From Leucobacter sp. Ag1 (GTDB taxonomy: Bacteria > Actinomycetota > Actinomycetes > Actinomycetales > Microbacteriaceae): a stretch of DNA of 64,000 bases. The notes beneath the pieces were generated by a model that was not told the DNA's origin, made no database searches, and worked only from the letters and a program-made list of their open reading frames with translations. The position numbers and the translations under genes were made by a program. The DNA lies in assembly GCF_000980875.1 (NCBI RefSeq), contig NZ_LAYO01000108.1, forward strand, positions 56,976-120,975, in the 5' to 3' direction. Every line of letters starts with the position of its first letter. Position 1 is the first letter of the stretch. Positions 49,808 to 58,649 of this stretch are shown here, in pieces.

Positions 49808-51022
49808 TCAGCCCGTGGCGGGCGCCGGTCCCGACGCACGGCGGCCGATGAGGTCGGCGTGCAGCGCCAGGGTGAGATTGGTGACGGCGAACGCCGAAGC
49901 GATAGGCGCCCCGATCGCCGCCTCGATGCGTCCCAGCCGGTAGCGGACCGTGTTCGGATGCACGAACAGCTGCTCGGCGGTGCGGGCGATGCTCTGCTCG
50001 GCGGCCAGGTAGACGGCCAGGGTCTCGCGCAGCTGCGGCGAGCGGATCGGGTCGAGCGCCGCCGCGGTACGCTGCTCCAGCTGACGCGGGTCGACGTGCG
50101 CCAGCGCCCAGGTCGCGAGGTCGATGCGATCCATGCGAGTGGGCTCCAGGAACGACGGCGCCTCGGCGGAGGCGGCCCAGCGCCGGGCGATGCCGAGCGC
50201 GGTCTCCGCCTCGCGCGCGCTGTCGGCCACGCGCGTCAGCTCGGCGAACGGCGCAGATGCGCCGACGAGCAGGGTGCGGGTGAGCGAGTCGATCCAGCGT
50301 GCGCTCGCGTCGCTCTCGGGCACCAGCGCGGCGAGCGTCGCCGGCGCGTCGGCGTCGGCGCGGCGCAGCATGACGAGCAGTGGGAGCTCCTCGGCGCGGG
50401 CGCGCTGCGCCAGATGGTCCAGGTGCGCCTCGGTCGCCGAGGGACCGTCGAACGGTGCGAGCTCGAGCGCGCGGACCGATGCGTAGGCGGGGAAGCGGAA
50501 CTGGGCGAGCCGGGCCCAGAACCGGTGCTCTCGGGCGGGGAGCACGCCGTCGTGCAGGCTCGCGAGCAGCTGCTCGTTGTCCCGCCGATCGCGCCGGCTC
50601 GCGCCGTACTGGATGCCGTGCACCGCACCGAGCAGCCGCTCGGAGGTATCGAGCAGGATCTCGCCGAGGCGGACGAGGGTCTCGGGGGTGCGGCTCGCCA
50701 GCGCGATAACGTGCACGCTGTCGCGCAGCGAGACTCGTCGGGTGAGCACCCGCCAGCGCCCTATCGGGACGTCGAGCTCGCGGCGGTTGGTCTGCGCGAT
50801 CTCGTTCCAGATGAGCTGGATCGGGGCTTCCCCGGTGCTCGCGACGACCGATCCCTCGAAGTCGTAGACGATCGCGGTGCCGTGGCAGAGCGCGCTGATG
50901 CGGGAGACCAGCGCGGGCAGCGGGTCGGTCGTCGAGATCGCCGACAGCAGTGCGTTGGTGATGTCGAGGGAGGCCGCCAGGCGCTCGGTCTCGGACAGCG
51001 GCGGCGGTGCCGGAACGTCCAT
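49808..51022 (-). CDS. PucR-family transcriptional regulator (hyu-linked)
   Basis: A 404-residue regulator. The C-terminal helix-turn-helix, AAEQSIARTAEQLFVHPNTVRYRLGRIE near residues 347-375, is the PucR/CdaR-type HTH_30 domain; the N-terminal 250 residues are a GAF/sensor-like region without a recognisable PucR N-domain. Start ATG at 51020-51022. It is divergent from hyuA/hyuB with a 194-base gap containing inverted repeats, so it very likely controls them. PucR proteins regulate purine, ureide and hydantoin catabolism. Confidence 0.88.
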   Translation of the reverse strand: MDVPAPPPLSETERLAASLDITNALLSAISTTDPLPALVSRISALCHGTAIVYDFEGSVVASTGEAPIQLIWNEIAQTNRRELDVPIGRWRVLTRRVSLRDSVHVIALASRTPETLVRLGEILLDTSERLLGAVHGIQYGASRRDRRDNEQLLASLHDGVLPAREHRFWARLAQFRFPAYASVRALELAPFDGPSATEAHLDHLAQRARAEELPLLVMLRRADADAPATLAALVPESDASARWIDSLTRTLLVGASAPFAELTRVADSAREAETALGIARRWAASAEAPSFLEPTRMDRIDLATWALAHVDPRQLEQRTAAALDPIRSPQLRETLAVYLAAEQSIARTAEQLFVHPNTVRYRLGRIEAAIGAPIASAFAVTNLTLALHADLIGRRASGPAPATG

Positions 51023-51100
51023 GTTCGGCCTCCGATCGTGCGGTTCGGAAGTACGGTTTGTGCGAACGAGAGGATTCGCCCCCTCATCTTCGCCAGAATT

Positions 51101-51144
51101 TGGAGAATCCACAATGCGTTGCGTGGAATGCTGCGCATTCTCCA
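51101..51144. promoter_or_regulatory. Inverted repeat in the pucR/hyuA gap
   Basis: TGGAGAAT (51101-51108) and ATTCTCCA (51137-51144) are perfect inverse copies 36 bases apart centre to centre, with AATGCG and CGCATT (51113-51118, 51134-51139) nested within. Likely the binding site of the divergent PucR protein; inference from position. Confidence 0.4.
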
Positions 51145-51216
51145 GTGACCTCGGTGCTGCGCCCCACGAAGGTGGGATGCATCCGGAACTCAATGACGAA
51201 CTTCAGGAGGAAGCCC

Positions 51217-53259
51217 ATGAGCAGTGTCCGTGTCGCGGTCGACGTCGGAGGGACGTTCACCGACGTCTGCATCTTCGATGACGACACCCAGCAGATGCGC
51301 GTGACCAAGGTGCCGTCGACGCCCAGCGATCCGATGATCGCGGTGATGAACGGGGTCGAGCGCGGCGAGATCGACCTGAGCGACGTCGCGCTCTTCTCGC
51401 ACGGCACCACGGTCGCGACGAACGCGCTGATCACCCGCAACTTCCCGGCCGCCGCGCTCGTGACGACCCGCGGATTCCGCGACGTGCTCGAGATCCGCGA
51501 CGGCACCAAGGACGACCTCTGGGACGCCTACAACGACGTCTCGGAGCCCTACATCCGTCGCCGGGACCGCTTCGAGGTCACCGAACGCATCGACTACAAC
51601 GGCAGCACCATCACCCCGCTCGACGAGGGCGAGGCGCGCGAGCTCGCCGAGCTGTTGCGCCGCCGCGGCGTCAAGACCATCGCCGTCTGCTTCCTGAACT
51701 CCTACGCGAACGCCGCGCACGAGACCCGCATGCGCGAGATCCTCGAGGAGACGATCCCCGACGCGACCGTCTCGACCTCCGCCGAGGTGCTGCCTGAGAT
51801 CTTCGAGTACCCCCGCTTCAACACGGCCGTCGCGAACGCCGTGCTCGCGCCCCTCGTCTCGGGCTACGTGAACCGCCTCGCCGACCGGCTCCGCGACGGC
51901 GGCTACGCGGGCGACCTGCTGCTGCTCCACTCGGGCGGCGGATCCATGACCCCGCGCCTCGTCGAGAAGTTCCCCGTCCGGCTCGCGGCCTCCGGCATCG
52001 CCGCCGGCGCGATCTCGGCGAAGCACATCGCCCAGCAGTGCGGCTACGACAACGCGGTGAGCCTCGACATGGGCGGCACCTCGACCGACATCGCGCTCGT
52101 CGCCGACGGCGAACTGCGGGTCTCCCAGGAGTGGCAGGTCGAGTACGGCCACCCCATCATCTTCCCCTCGATCGAGGTGCTCACCATCGGCGCGGGCGGA
52201 GGATCGCTGGCCCACATCGACATCGCGGGCTCCCTGCGCAACGGCCCGCAGTCGGCCGGCGCGGATCCCGGGCCCGCCTGCTACGGCACGGGCGGCGATC
52301 AGCCGACCAACACCGACGCGAACGTCGTGCTCGGCCGGCTCGGCACCTCGCTCGCCGGCGGCGTGAAGCAGCTCGACCGCTCGCTCTCCGAGCAGGCGAT
52401 CGCCCGGGTCATCGCCGAGCCGCTCGGCATGGGGCTCGAGGAGGCCGCGCAGGCGATCGTCTCGGTCGCGAACGCCAACATGGCCGACGCCGTCCGCCTC
52501 GTCTCGATCCGCCGCGGCTACGACCCCCGGGACTTCGCCCTGCTCGCCTTCGGCGGCGCCGGCGCCCTGCACGGCGCGGACGTCGCCCGAGAGCTCGGGA
52601 TCCCGACCGTCGTGGTGCCCCCGAGCCCCGGCGTCACCTCGGCCATGGGATGCCTGCTGGTCGACATCCAGCACGACTTCGCCCAGATGTACACGGGCCT
52701 CGCGTCCGGCGCCGACGAGGAGGGGATCGAGCAGGCCTTCGTCGAGCTCGAGACCGAGGCTTCAGCCCGACTGCGGCACGAGGGCGTCGCGAGCGAGGAC
52801 GCGATCCTGCAGCGCAAGATCTCGATGCGCTACCAGGGGCAGTGGCGCTCGCTGCAGGTGCCCATGGGTACCGGCCCCGGCGCGATCGCCCGCGCGGTGC
52901 GCACCTTCCACGAGCAGTACGAGCGCGAGTTCGCGTTCCGCCAGGACGATGCACCCGTCGAGGTCTACCAGCTGCACCTCGGCGCGGTCGGCAAGATCCC
53001 GAAGCCCTCGTTCCGTCCGACCGAGCCCGTCCCGCAGGCGCCCGGCGCGCCCGCCGAGCGCCGCCCCGTCTACTTCGGCGGCGACGGCTGGGTCGACACC
53101 CCCGTCTACGACCGCGACGCGCTCGCCGCGGGCACCGCGTTCGCCGGTCCCGCGATCGTGAACCAGCTCGACTCCACGACGGTGGTCCCGCCGCACACCC
53201 GCGCCGAGATCGACGAGTGGCTCAACATCCGCATCCACCTCGAGGAGGTCACCCGATGA
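51217..53259 (+). CDS. hyuA: Hydantoinase/oxoprolinase subunit A
   Basis: A 680-residue ATP-binding subunit. VAVDVGGTFTDVCIFD at the N-terminus and AVSLDMGGTSTDIALV mid-protein are the actin-like phosphate motifs; FSHGTTVATNALI, IGAGGGSLAHID and AFGGAGALHGADVA are family landmarks. AGGAGGAAGCCC precedes the ATG. Works with HyuB, overlapping by four bases, to hydrolyse a cyclic amide (N-methylhydantoin, hydantoin, 5-oxoproline or a related lactam) with ATP. Exact substrate unknown. Confidence 0.93.
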   Translation: MSSVRVAVDVGGTFTDVCIFDDDTQQMRVTKVPSTPSDPMIAVMNGVERGEIDLSDVALFSHGTTVATNALITRNFPAAALVTTRGFRDVLEIRDGTKDDLWDAYNDVSEPYIRRRDRFEVTERIDYNGSTITPLDEGEARELAELLRRRGVKTIAVCFLNSYANAAHETRMREILEETIPDATVSTSAEVLPEIFEYPRFNTAVANAVLAPLVSGYVNRLADRLRDGGYAGDLLLLHSGGGSMTPRLVEKFPVRLAASGIAAGAISAKHIAQQCGYDNAVSLDMGGTSTDIALVADGELRVSQEWQVEYGHPIIFPSIEVLTIGAGGGSLAHIDIAGSLRNGPQSAGADPGPACYGTGGDQPTNTDANVVLGRLGTSLAGGVKQLDRSLSEQAIARVIAEPLGMGLEEAAQAIVSVANANMADAVRLVSIRRGYDPRDFALLAFGGAGALHGADVARELGIPTVVVPPSPGVTSAMGCLLVDIQHDFAQMYTGLASGADEEGIEQAFVELETEASARLRHEGVASEDAILQRKISMRYQGQWRSLQVPMGTGPGAIARAVRTFHEQYEREFAFRQDDAPVEVYQLHLGAVGKIPKPSFRPTEPVPQAPGAPAERRPVYFGGDGWVDTPVYDRDALAAGTAFAGPAIVNQLDSTTVVPPHTRAEIDEWLNIRIHLEEVTR

Positions 53260-55253
53260 GCACCACCACCGCACCCGCGACCCGCGCCGGCGAGGCGCGC
53301 CGGACCGCGCTCGACCCCGTCACCTTCGAGGTGCTGAAGAACGCCTTCGCGACGAGCGTCGACCTCATGAGCGAGCAGATCCTGCGCACCTGCTACTCCT
53401 TCGTCATCTACTCGCGCGACTTCTCCTCGGCGCTCTGCGACAAGCACGGCAACACGGTCATGCAGGGATCGGGCGACATCGCGGTGCACGTCGGCACGCT
53501 CCACTTCCAGGCGAAGGCCGTGATCGAGGAGTTCGGCGACGACATCCACCCGGGCGACGTCTTCGCGATCAACGACCCCTACCGGGGCGGCACCCACTTC
53601 AACGACGTCTCGTTCGTGCGGCCCGTCTTCTCGGAGGGGCGGATCATCGCCTACGCGCAGAACAAGGGGCACTGGGCCGACATCGGCGGCAAGGTGCCCG
53701 GATCCTTCGACGTCTCGGCGGCCGAGCACTTCGGCGAGGGCCTGCGGATCACGCCGATCCGCGTCTGGTCGCAGGGCAAGTTCCTGCACGACGTCGCCCA
53801 GCTGCTCGTCGCCAACACCCGGGCCCCCGAGCAGGCGCTCGGCGACCTGCACGCGCAGTCCGAGGCGACCGCGGTGTGCGAGCGCGAGGTGCTGCGGCTC
53901 GTCGAGCGCTACGGCACCGAGACCGTCGAGCTCGCGATGCAGGAGACGCAGGACTACGTCGAGCGCACCGTGCGCCGCCGCCTCGAGGAGCTCCCGCGCG
54001 GACGCTGGGAGACCGTCGACTACCTCGACCTCGACCCGGGCAAGCCGGAGGGGCTCGTCCCCGTGAAGATCGTCATGACCCTGGACGGCGAGGGGATCCA
54101 CTACGACCTGGAGGGCAGCGCCGAGGTCGTCGACACGTTCCTCAACTCGGGCTACGGCACCACCTTCTCGGCGATCTACGCGGGCACCAAGACCTTCTTC
54201 CCGGACGTCCCGCTCAACTCCGGCTTCTACGCCGCCGTCACGGCCGACATCGGGCCGGAGGGAACCGTCGTCAACGCCGGATGGCCCTACGCGGTCACCG
54301 GATTTTGCTCGGGCCCGTACGAGAAGCTCATGAACGGGATCTTCGAGATCTGGTCGCAGATCATGCCCGAGCGGGCCATGGCCTGCGCGTTCAATCTCGA
54401 GTACCTGCTCGTCGGTGGGCGCGACGCCCGGCGCGAGGAGAACCCGTACTTCATGTGGTACGACTGGATGGCCGGCGGCTGGGGCGGCCGCTCCTCGAAG
54501 GACGGTTCGAGCGCCACCGCGCCCGTGTTCGGCGTCGGCCTCGCGGTGCAGGCCTGCGAGGGGCAGGAGCGCCTCACGCCCGTGCTCACCACGATGCACC
54601 AGATCGGCACCGATTCGGGCGGGCCCGGCCGGTTCCGCGGCGGCTGCGGCGTCGAGAAGGGCGGCATGATCACCGACGCCGACGCCTCGGTCATGAGCTA
54701 CTGCTGCGACCGCGCCCGCTCGATCACGTGGGGCATCGAGGGCGGCCTGCCGTCGATCCCGCACGGGGTCTGGCTCAACCGCGACTCCGACAGCGAGCGG
54801 TTCCTCGGGTCCATCTTCTCCTCGGTGCCGGTGCAGCCGGGCGATACCTTCTACCGGCCTTCGGCGGGCGGCGGCGGATTCGGCGATCCCCTGCACCGCA
54901 CGCCGGAGGAGGTGCTCGAGGACGTCATCGATGGCTACGTATCGATCGAGCGCGCCTCGGCCGACTACGGCGTCGTGATCCTGCCCGTCGACCCCGAGCT
55001 CGACCGCTACGAGATCGACCGCGAGGCGACCGCGACCCAGCGATCCTGGATCCGCACCCACCGGGCCGAGTGGCTCGAAGCCGACGCGGAGGGCGTCGCG
55101 CAGCAGTACCGGGCCGGCGAGATCGACCTGCTCGACGTGATCCGACGCCACGGCGTCGTGCTCGACTGGGGCACCGGTGAGCTGTTCGCCGAGACCACCC
55201 GCCAGCATCGCGAGCAGATGCAGCGCCGCTCCGCGGCGCACTGGGGCGCCTGA
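53256..55253 (+). CDS. hyuB: Hydantoinase/oxoprolinase subunit B
   Basis: A 665-residue partner of HyuA. The N-terminal LDPVTFEVLKNAFATSVDLMSEQILRT is the hallmark start, followed by SRDFSSALCDKHGNTVMQG, INDPYRGGTHFNDV and the C-terminal Gly-rich PSAGGGGFGDPLHR. Slightly longer than many HyuB proteins because of an N-terminal tail and a C-terminal extension after about residue 600. Followed by a GC hairpin (55265-55295), so the operon ends here. Confidence 0.93.
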   Translation: MSTTTAPATRAGEARRTALDPVTFEVLKNAFATSVDLMSEQILRTCYSFVIYSRDFSSALCDKHGNTVMQGSGDIAVHVGTLHFQAKAVIEEFGDDIHPGDVFAINDPYRGGTHFNDVSFVRPVFSEGRIIAYAQNKGHWADIGGKVPGSFDVSAAEHFGEGLRITPIRVWSQGKFLHDVAQLLVANTRAPEQALGDLHAQSEATAVCEREVLRLVERYGTETVELAMQETQDYVERTVRRRLEELPRGRWETVDYLDLDPGKPEGLVPVKIVMTLDGEGIHYDLEGSAEVVDTFLNSGYGTTFSAIYAGTKTFFPDVPLNSGFYAAVTADIGPEGTVVNAGWPYAVTGFCSGPYEKLMNGIFEIWSQIMPERAMACAFNLEYLLVGGRDARREENPYFMWYDWMAGGWGGRSSKDGSSATAPVFGVGLAVQACEGQERLTPVLTTMHQIGTDSGGPGRFRGGCGVEKGGMITDADASVMSYCCDRARSITWGIEGGLPSIPHGVWLNRDSDSERFLGSIFSSVPVQPGDTFYRPSAGGGGFGDPLHRTPEEVLEDVIDGYVSIERASADYGVVILPVDPELDRYEIDREATATQRSWIRTHRAEWLEADAEGVAQQYRAGEIDLLDVIRRHGVVLDWGTGELFAETTRQHREQMQRRSAAHWGA

Positions 55254-55264
55254 CCCCGCACGTC

Positions 55265-55295
55265 GGGGCCCGGCGATCCCTCAGCGCCGGGCCCC
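55265..55295 (+). terminator. Terminator of the hyuAB operon
   Basis: Eleven-base GC stem (55265-55275 and 55285-55295), nine-base loop, 11 bases after the hyuB stop. No T tract. Confidence 0.65.
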
Positions 55296-55319
55296 GGCCC
55301 CACCCTGTTCCCCGGAACG

Positions 55320-55372
55320 GTGCAGTTGCCCGAAATGATCCGGATTCTTCCGGCATCTGCACAGTATTCGCA
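55320..55372. promoter_or_regulatory. Operator-like motif pair upstream of the NCS1 permease
   Basis: GTGCAGTTGC (55320-55329), inverse of GCAACTGCAC, and GCATCTGC-5-ATTCGCA (55353-55372). Both motifs recur at 58599-58608 and 58570-58589 in front of the pxpA operon and the second pucR gene, strongly suggesting shared control. The permease start is about 180 bases further on, leaving room for a promoter. Confidence 0.55.
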
Positions 55373-55553
55373 CGCTTCGCGTCACCCCACGATTGAGGGT
55401 GTCGCGCGAGACCGGGCCCCGAGGGTCCCGTCCTCCCGACTTCGACGCGGCACGGTCCGCCGGCGAAGAACCCTGCCGCGATGCGGCGGCCGCGCAGCGA
55501 CGCGTCGGCCTGCGCAGAAACGGCGCACCCGAATACCAATGGAGGTATGAACC

Positions 55554-56960
55554 GTGAGCTTGAACCTCACCGGGAGCAACGACGATGTCGAAGCGACCGA
55601 CGCACTCGCCCGCGAGGGCAACGACGACGATCAGATGAGCCGCGGCTCGCTCGCGCTGGCCTGGTACGGCGTCGCGAGCGCATTCTTCTTCGTCTACATC
55701 GGCGCCGCCATGGCCGCCGCCTACGGCACCGCGAACGCGATCATCGGCATCGTCCTGACGATCATCGTCTACGGCGCCATCAACGCCGTGCTGTCGAAGT
55801 ACGCCATCAACAACCGCACGACGGTCGCGCAGTTCTCGCGCACGATCCTCGGCACCGCAGGATCCTCGATCGCGACGATCATCTTCGCCCTCGTCGCGAT
55901 CTACTACGCCGTGTTCGAGGGATCGATCGTGGCCTACGCGCTCATGGCGGCGTTCGGCGGCCCGATGTGGCTGTGGAGCCTCGTGGTGGTCGTCTACTCG
56001 ACGCCGCTCATCATCGGCGGCGTGCGCCGCTTCCTCGACAAGCTCAACGGCTGGCTGATGCCGCTGTACTTCTTCGGCCTGATCGCCGCGGTCATCTGGG
56101 CGGGCGCCGTGTACGGCTTCGGCGACGCCTGGCTCACCCACGCGCCGAAGGTCGAGCTGCCCTTCGTGTCGGGCGGTCCCGGCTGGCTCGCGACCTTCGC
56201 CGGCTACATGGGCATCTGGATCATGATGATGTTCACCATGGACTACGCCGCCCTCGGCAAGCGCAAGGATGTGAAGTTCCACCAGCGCTTCACCTTCGGA
56301 CCGCTGTTCTACGTGCTCGCCTACGGCTTCTCGGCGTTCGTCGGCATCTTCCTCACCTTCACGATCCCCGGCATGGAGGTGTCGGAGACCGGCGTCGCCG
56401 GCGGCATCGTGAACCTGATGGGGATCTTCGGCCTCATCGTCATCATCGCCTCGCAGACCCGCATCAACACGGCGAACTACTACCTGGGCGCCGCGAACCT
56501 GCGGGCGTTCGGCGAGCGGGTGCTTCGGCTGCGGCTGCCGAACCTCGCCTGGGTGCTCATCTCCTCAGTGATCATCTTCCTGCTGATGCTGCTGCCCATC
56601 GTGCAGTACCTCCTGCTCGCTCTCGCCTGGCAGGGCGTGCTCGTGACCGCCTGGGTGGCGATCGCGCTCACCCACGTGCTGCTCGACGGCGGACGGCACC
56701 AGGAGCACGCGGCGATCGGCGACCGGCACTACCGGGCCTTCAACAGCAACGGCCTCATCTCGTGGATCGTGGGCACCGTGATCGGCCTGATCATGCTCCA
56801 GCTCGGCACGATCGACCCGGCGCTGGCCGGAGTCGGGTCCACGTGGGGTCCGATCCTCACGGCGGTGTCGGCCGCGGTGGTCTACGCCCTGCTGTGGCGG
56901 GTGCGCCCCACCAGCCGCACCGGCCTCATCCCCGTCGTGGGAGCGGGCGCCGCGCGCTGA
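55554..56960 (+). CDS. NCS1-family permease (cytosine/purine/allantoin/hydantoin type)
   Basis: A 468-residue transporter with about 12 helices and the NCS1 arrangement: N-terminal hydrophilic segment, GIVLTIIVYGAINAVLSKYAINN, and the later ADY-like MDYAALGKRK region after helix 6. GTG start with GGAGGT seven bases upstream. NCS1 proteins import nucleobases, hydantoins or allantoin with protons or Na+. Neighbouring hyuAB and pxp genes make a hydantoin or lactam likely here; this is inference. Monocistronic between two hairpins. Confidence 0.9.
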   Translation: MSLNLTGSNDDVEATDALAREGNDDDQMSRGSLALAWYGVASAFFFVYIGAAMAAAYGTANAIIGIVLTIIVYGAINAVLSKYAINNRTTVAQFSRTILGTAGSSIATIIFALVAIYYAVFEGSIVAYALMAAFGGPMWLWSLVVVVYSTPLIIGGVRRFLDKLNGWLMPLYFFGLIAAVIWAGAVYGFGDAWLTHAPKVELPFVSGGPGWLATFAGYMGIWIMMMFTMDYAALGKRKDVKFHQRFTFGPLFYVLAYGFSAFVGIFLTFTIPGMEVSETGVAGGIVNLMGIFGLIVIIASQTRINTANYYLGAANLRAFGERVLRLRLPNLAWVLISSVIIFLLMLLPIVQYLLLALAWQGVLVTAWVAIALTHVLLDGGRHQEHAAIGDRHYRAFNSNGLISWIVGTVIGLIMLQLGTIDPALAGVGSTWGPILTAVSAAVVYALLWRVRPTSRTGLIPVVGAGAAR

Positions 56961-56974
56961 TCGCCCCGTTCGGC

Positions 56975-57050
56975 AGGCACCCGTCATCCTGCGTGAGGAA
57001 CGAATCGCAGGATCCTGCGACTCCTCCGTCGCGCAGGATGACGGGTGCCT
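56975..57050. repeat. Long imperfect palindrome between NCS1 permease and pucR
   Basis: Arms of 19 bases (56975-56993 and 57032-57050) are perfect, and the centre continues as a symmetric stem around CGCAGGATCCTGCG (57006-57019). It lies between convergent genes 14 bases from the NCS1 stop. Probably a bidirectional terminator; its length and internal symmetry resemble a dispersed palindromic repeat. Confidence 0.7.
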
Positions 57051-57088
57051 CGCGCTTCCGTTCGCTGGACTGCCCGCGCCGGCGCGAC

Positions 57089-58555
57089 CTAGTACGGCTC
57101 GAGATCCACGAGTCGGAGGGCGAGCAGGCAGGTCGCCTTGCCGTCGAGGGTGTCGAGGGGGAGCCCGAGCAGCTGTTCGATACGGCGCAGCCGGTAGCTC
57201 AGCGAGTTGCGGTGGATGAACAGCTCCTCGCAGGTGCGCGAGGGCTGGGCGTCGTTGCGCAGCCAGACCCGCAGCGTCGGCAGCAGCTCGGTGGTGCGCT
57301 GCTCGTCGTGCTCCAGGAGCGGGGCGAGGAACCGTTCCGCGGACTCGCGCGCACCGCGTCCGGCGGCGGCCGCGACGACGGCGCCGAGGCCCAGCGCCGG
57401 CGCGGTCACCGGGTGCTCCACGTGCCGCACGAGATCGAGCGCGTGCACGAGCGCGATCCGCAGCTCGTCGATGGTGCGGGTCGGGGGCCGGAACACGAGC
57501 GGCAGGTTCGGCTGCAGCTGCTCGAGCCGCTCGGTGAAGCGCAGGGGTTCGTCCCGGGGGAACTGCGCGAGGGCGATGAGCCGGTCGTCGATCTCGGTCA
57601 CGCGGACGTCGTTGAACGCGTCGTGGAGCGCGATCCGGAGCTTCCACGCGGCGGCCGCGTGCTCGCCGCGCAGGTCCGCGACGACGAGCGAGGTCTCGGC
57701 CCGGCGGCTCAGCCCGAGCTCGTGGAAGGCGTCGGCGACGTCGCTGCGCGTGGCCTCCGACCAGGCGATGCACCGGTTCACGAAGCGCTGCATGTCGTGG
57801 TGGCTGTTCGCGTCGACCGCGACCGATCGATTCAGCTGGAGGGCGAGGATCGAGCTGACGGGCGCGAGCAGCGCCTCGATCTCGGACGCCGAGCCGTAGA
57901 GGCGCACCGCCAGCTGGCAGGGCTGGCTGAGCCCCATCGGGAGCGGCATCGCGAGCACGTCGGGCTGGGCCGCCCGGCTCTTCCCCTCGCGCCAGGTGAC
58001 GCTCTCGGGGTACTGCGCGATCAGCGAGTCGAAGGCGTCGTAGACGGCGACGGGTAGTTCGAGCGCGGCGTAGATCGCGGCGAGCAGGGTGGCGACCTCG
58101 GCACCGCGGCTCGCGAGCCGGGCGCACTCGTCGGCGAGCGACCATCCCCGGTCGTAGCGCGCGATCTGCTCGGCCTCGAGCATGCCCTCCACGTACTGGT
58201 CGATCTTGAGCAGCGGCACCGACGCCGGCACTTCGAGCAGGGGCAGGTCGTGGCTCACGCATGCCTCGACGAGGCCGCGGGGGAGCTCCGCGTGCGCGAT
58301 CCCGACCGCGAAGCCGAGCGCGGCGACCGGGACCCGGGCGAGACGCTCGACGTAGCCGTCCCAGATGCTCTGCTCCGAGAAGTTCATGCCGATCCCGGCG
58401 GTGAGCAGCAGCACGTTGGGGTCGAGGAACGGGGTCGGATCGAGGTGCTCGGTCGGGGCGCAGCGCGTGATCTCCTGCGCGAGCCGCTTCGGGCCCGTGG
58501 GGGTCTCGAGGCGCAGCTGCAGGCTGTGCTCGATGATCAGATCGGACACTCGCAT
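57089..58555 (-). CDS. PucR-family transcriptional regulator (pxp-linked)
   Basis: A 488-residue regulator with the full PucR layout: N-terminal PucR domain (VLLLTAGIGMNFSEQSIWDGYVERLA and ALGFAVGIAHAELP), a central GGDEF-like region and the C-terminal HTH_30 (SRTCEELFIHRNSLSYRLRRIEQLLG, near residues 440-465). Start ATG at 58553-58555; an ATG six codons upstream is an alternative. Divergent from pxpA, with shared operator motifs in the gap. Unlike the first PucR it keeps the PucR N-domain, a possible ligand sensor. Confidence 0.88.
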   Translation of the reverse strand: MRVSDLIIEHSLQLRLETPTGPKRLAQEITRCAPTEHLDPTPFLDPNVLLLTAGIGMNFSEQSIWDGYVERLARVPVAALGFAVGIAHAELPRGLVEACVSHDLPLLEVPASVPLLKIDQYVEGMLEAEQIARYDRGWSLADECARLASRGAEVATLLAAIYAALELPVAVYDAFDSLIAQYPESVTWREGKSRAAQPDVLAMPLPMGLSQPCQLAVRLYGSASEIEALLAPVSSILALQLNRSVAVDANSHHDMQRFVNRCIAWSEATRSDVADAFHELGLSRRAETSLVVADLRGEHAAAAWKLRIALHDAFNDVRVTEIDDRLIALAQFPRDEPLRFTERLEQLQPNLPLVFRPPTRTIDELRIALVHALDLVRHVEHPVTAPALGLGAVVAAAAGRGARESAERFLAPLLEHDEQRTTELLPTLRVWLRNDAQPSRTCEELFIHRNSLSYRLRRIEQLLGLPLDTLDGKATCLLALRLVDLEPY

Positions 58556-58569
58556 CGTCTCGGCCTCTC

Positions 58570-58642
58570 GCATCTGCCTGAAATTCGCAGGGACATTCGT
58601 GCAGTTGCATAATAACCACGCTCCGGGCGCTCCGCGTAGCTT
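58570..58642. promoter_or_regulatory. Divergent pucR/pxpA control region with shared operators
   Basis: GCATCTGC-5-ATTCGCA (58570-58589) and inverted GTGCAGTTGC (58599-58608) reproduce the pair seen at 55320-55372. TAGCTT (58637-58642) is seven bases before the pxpA ATG, so pxpA may be leaderless. TATTAT on the minus strand is a candidate -10 for pucR. Confidence 0.55.
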
Positions 58643-58649
58643 GGTCCGC

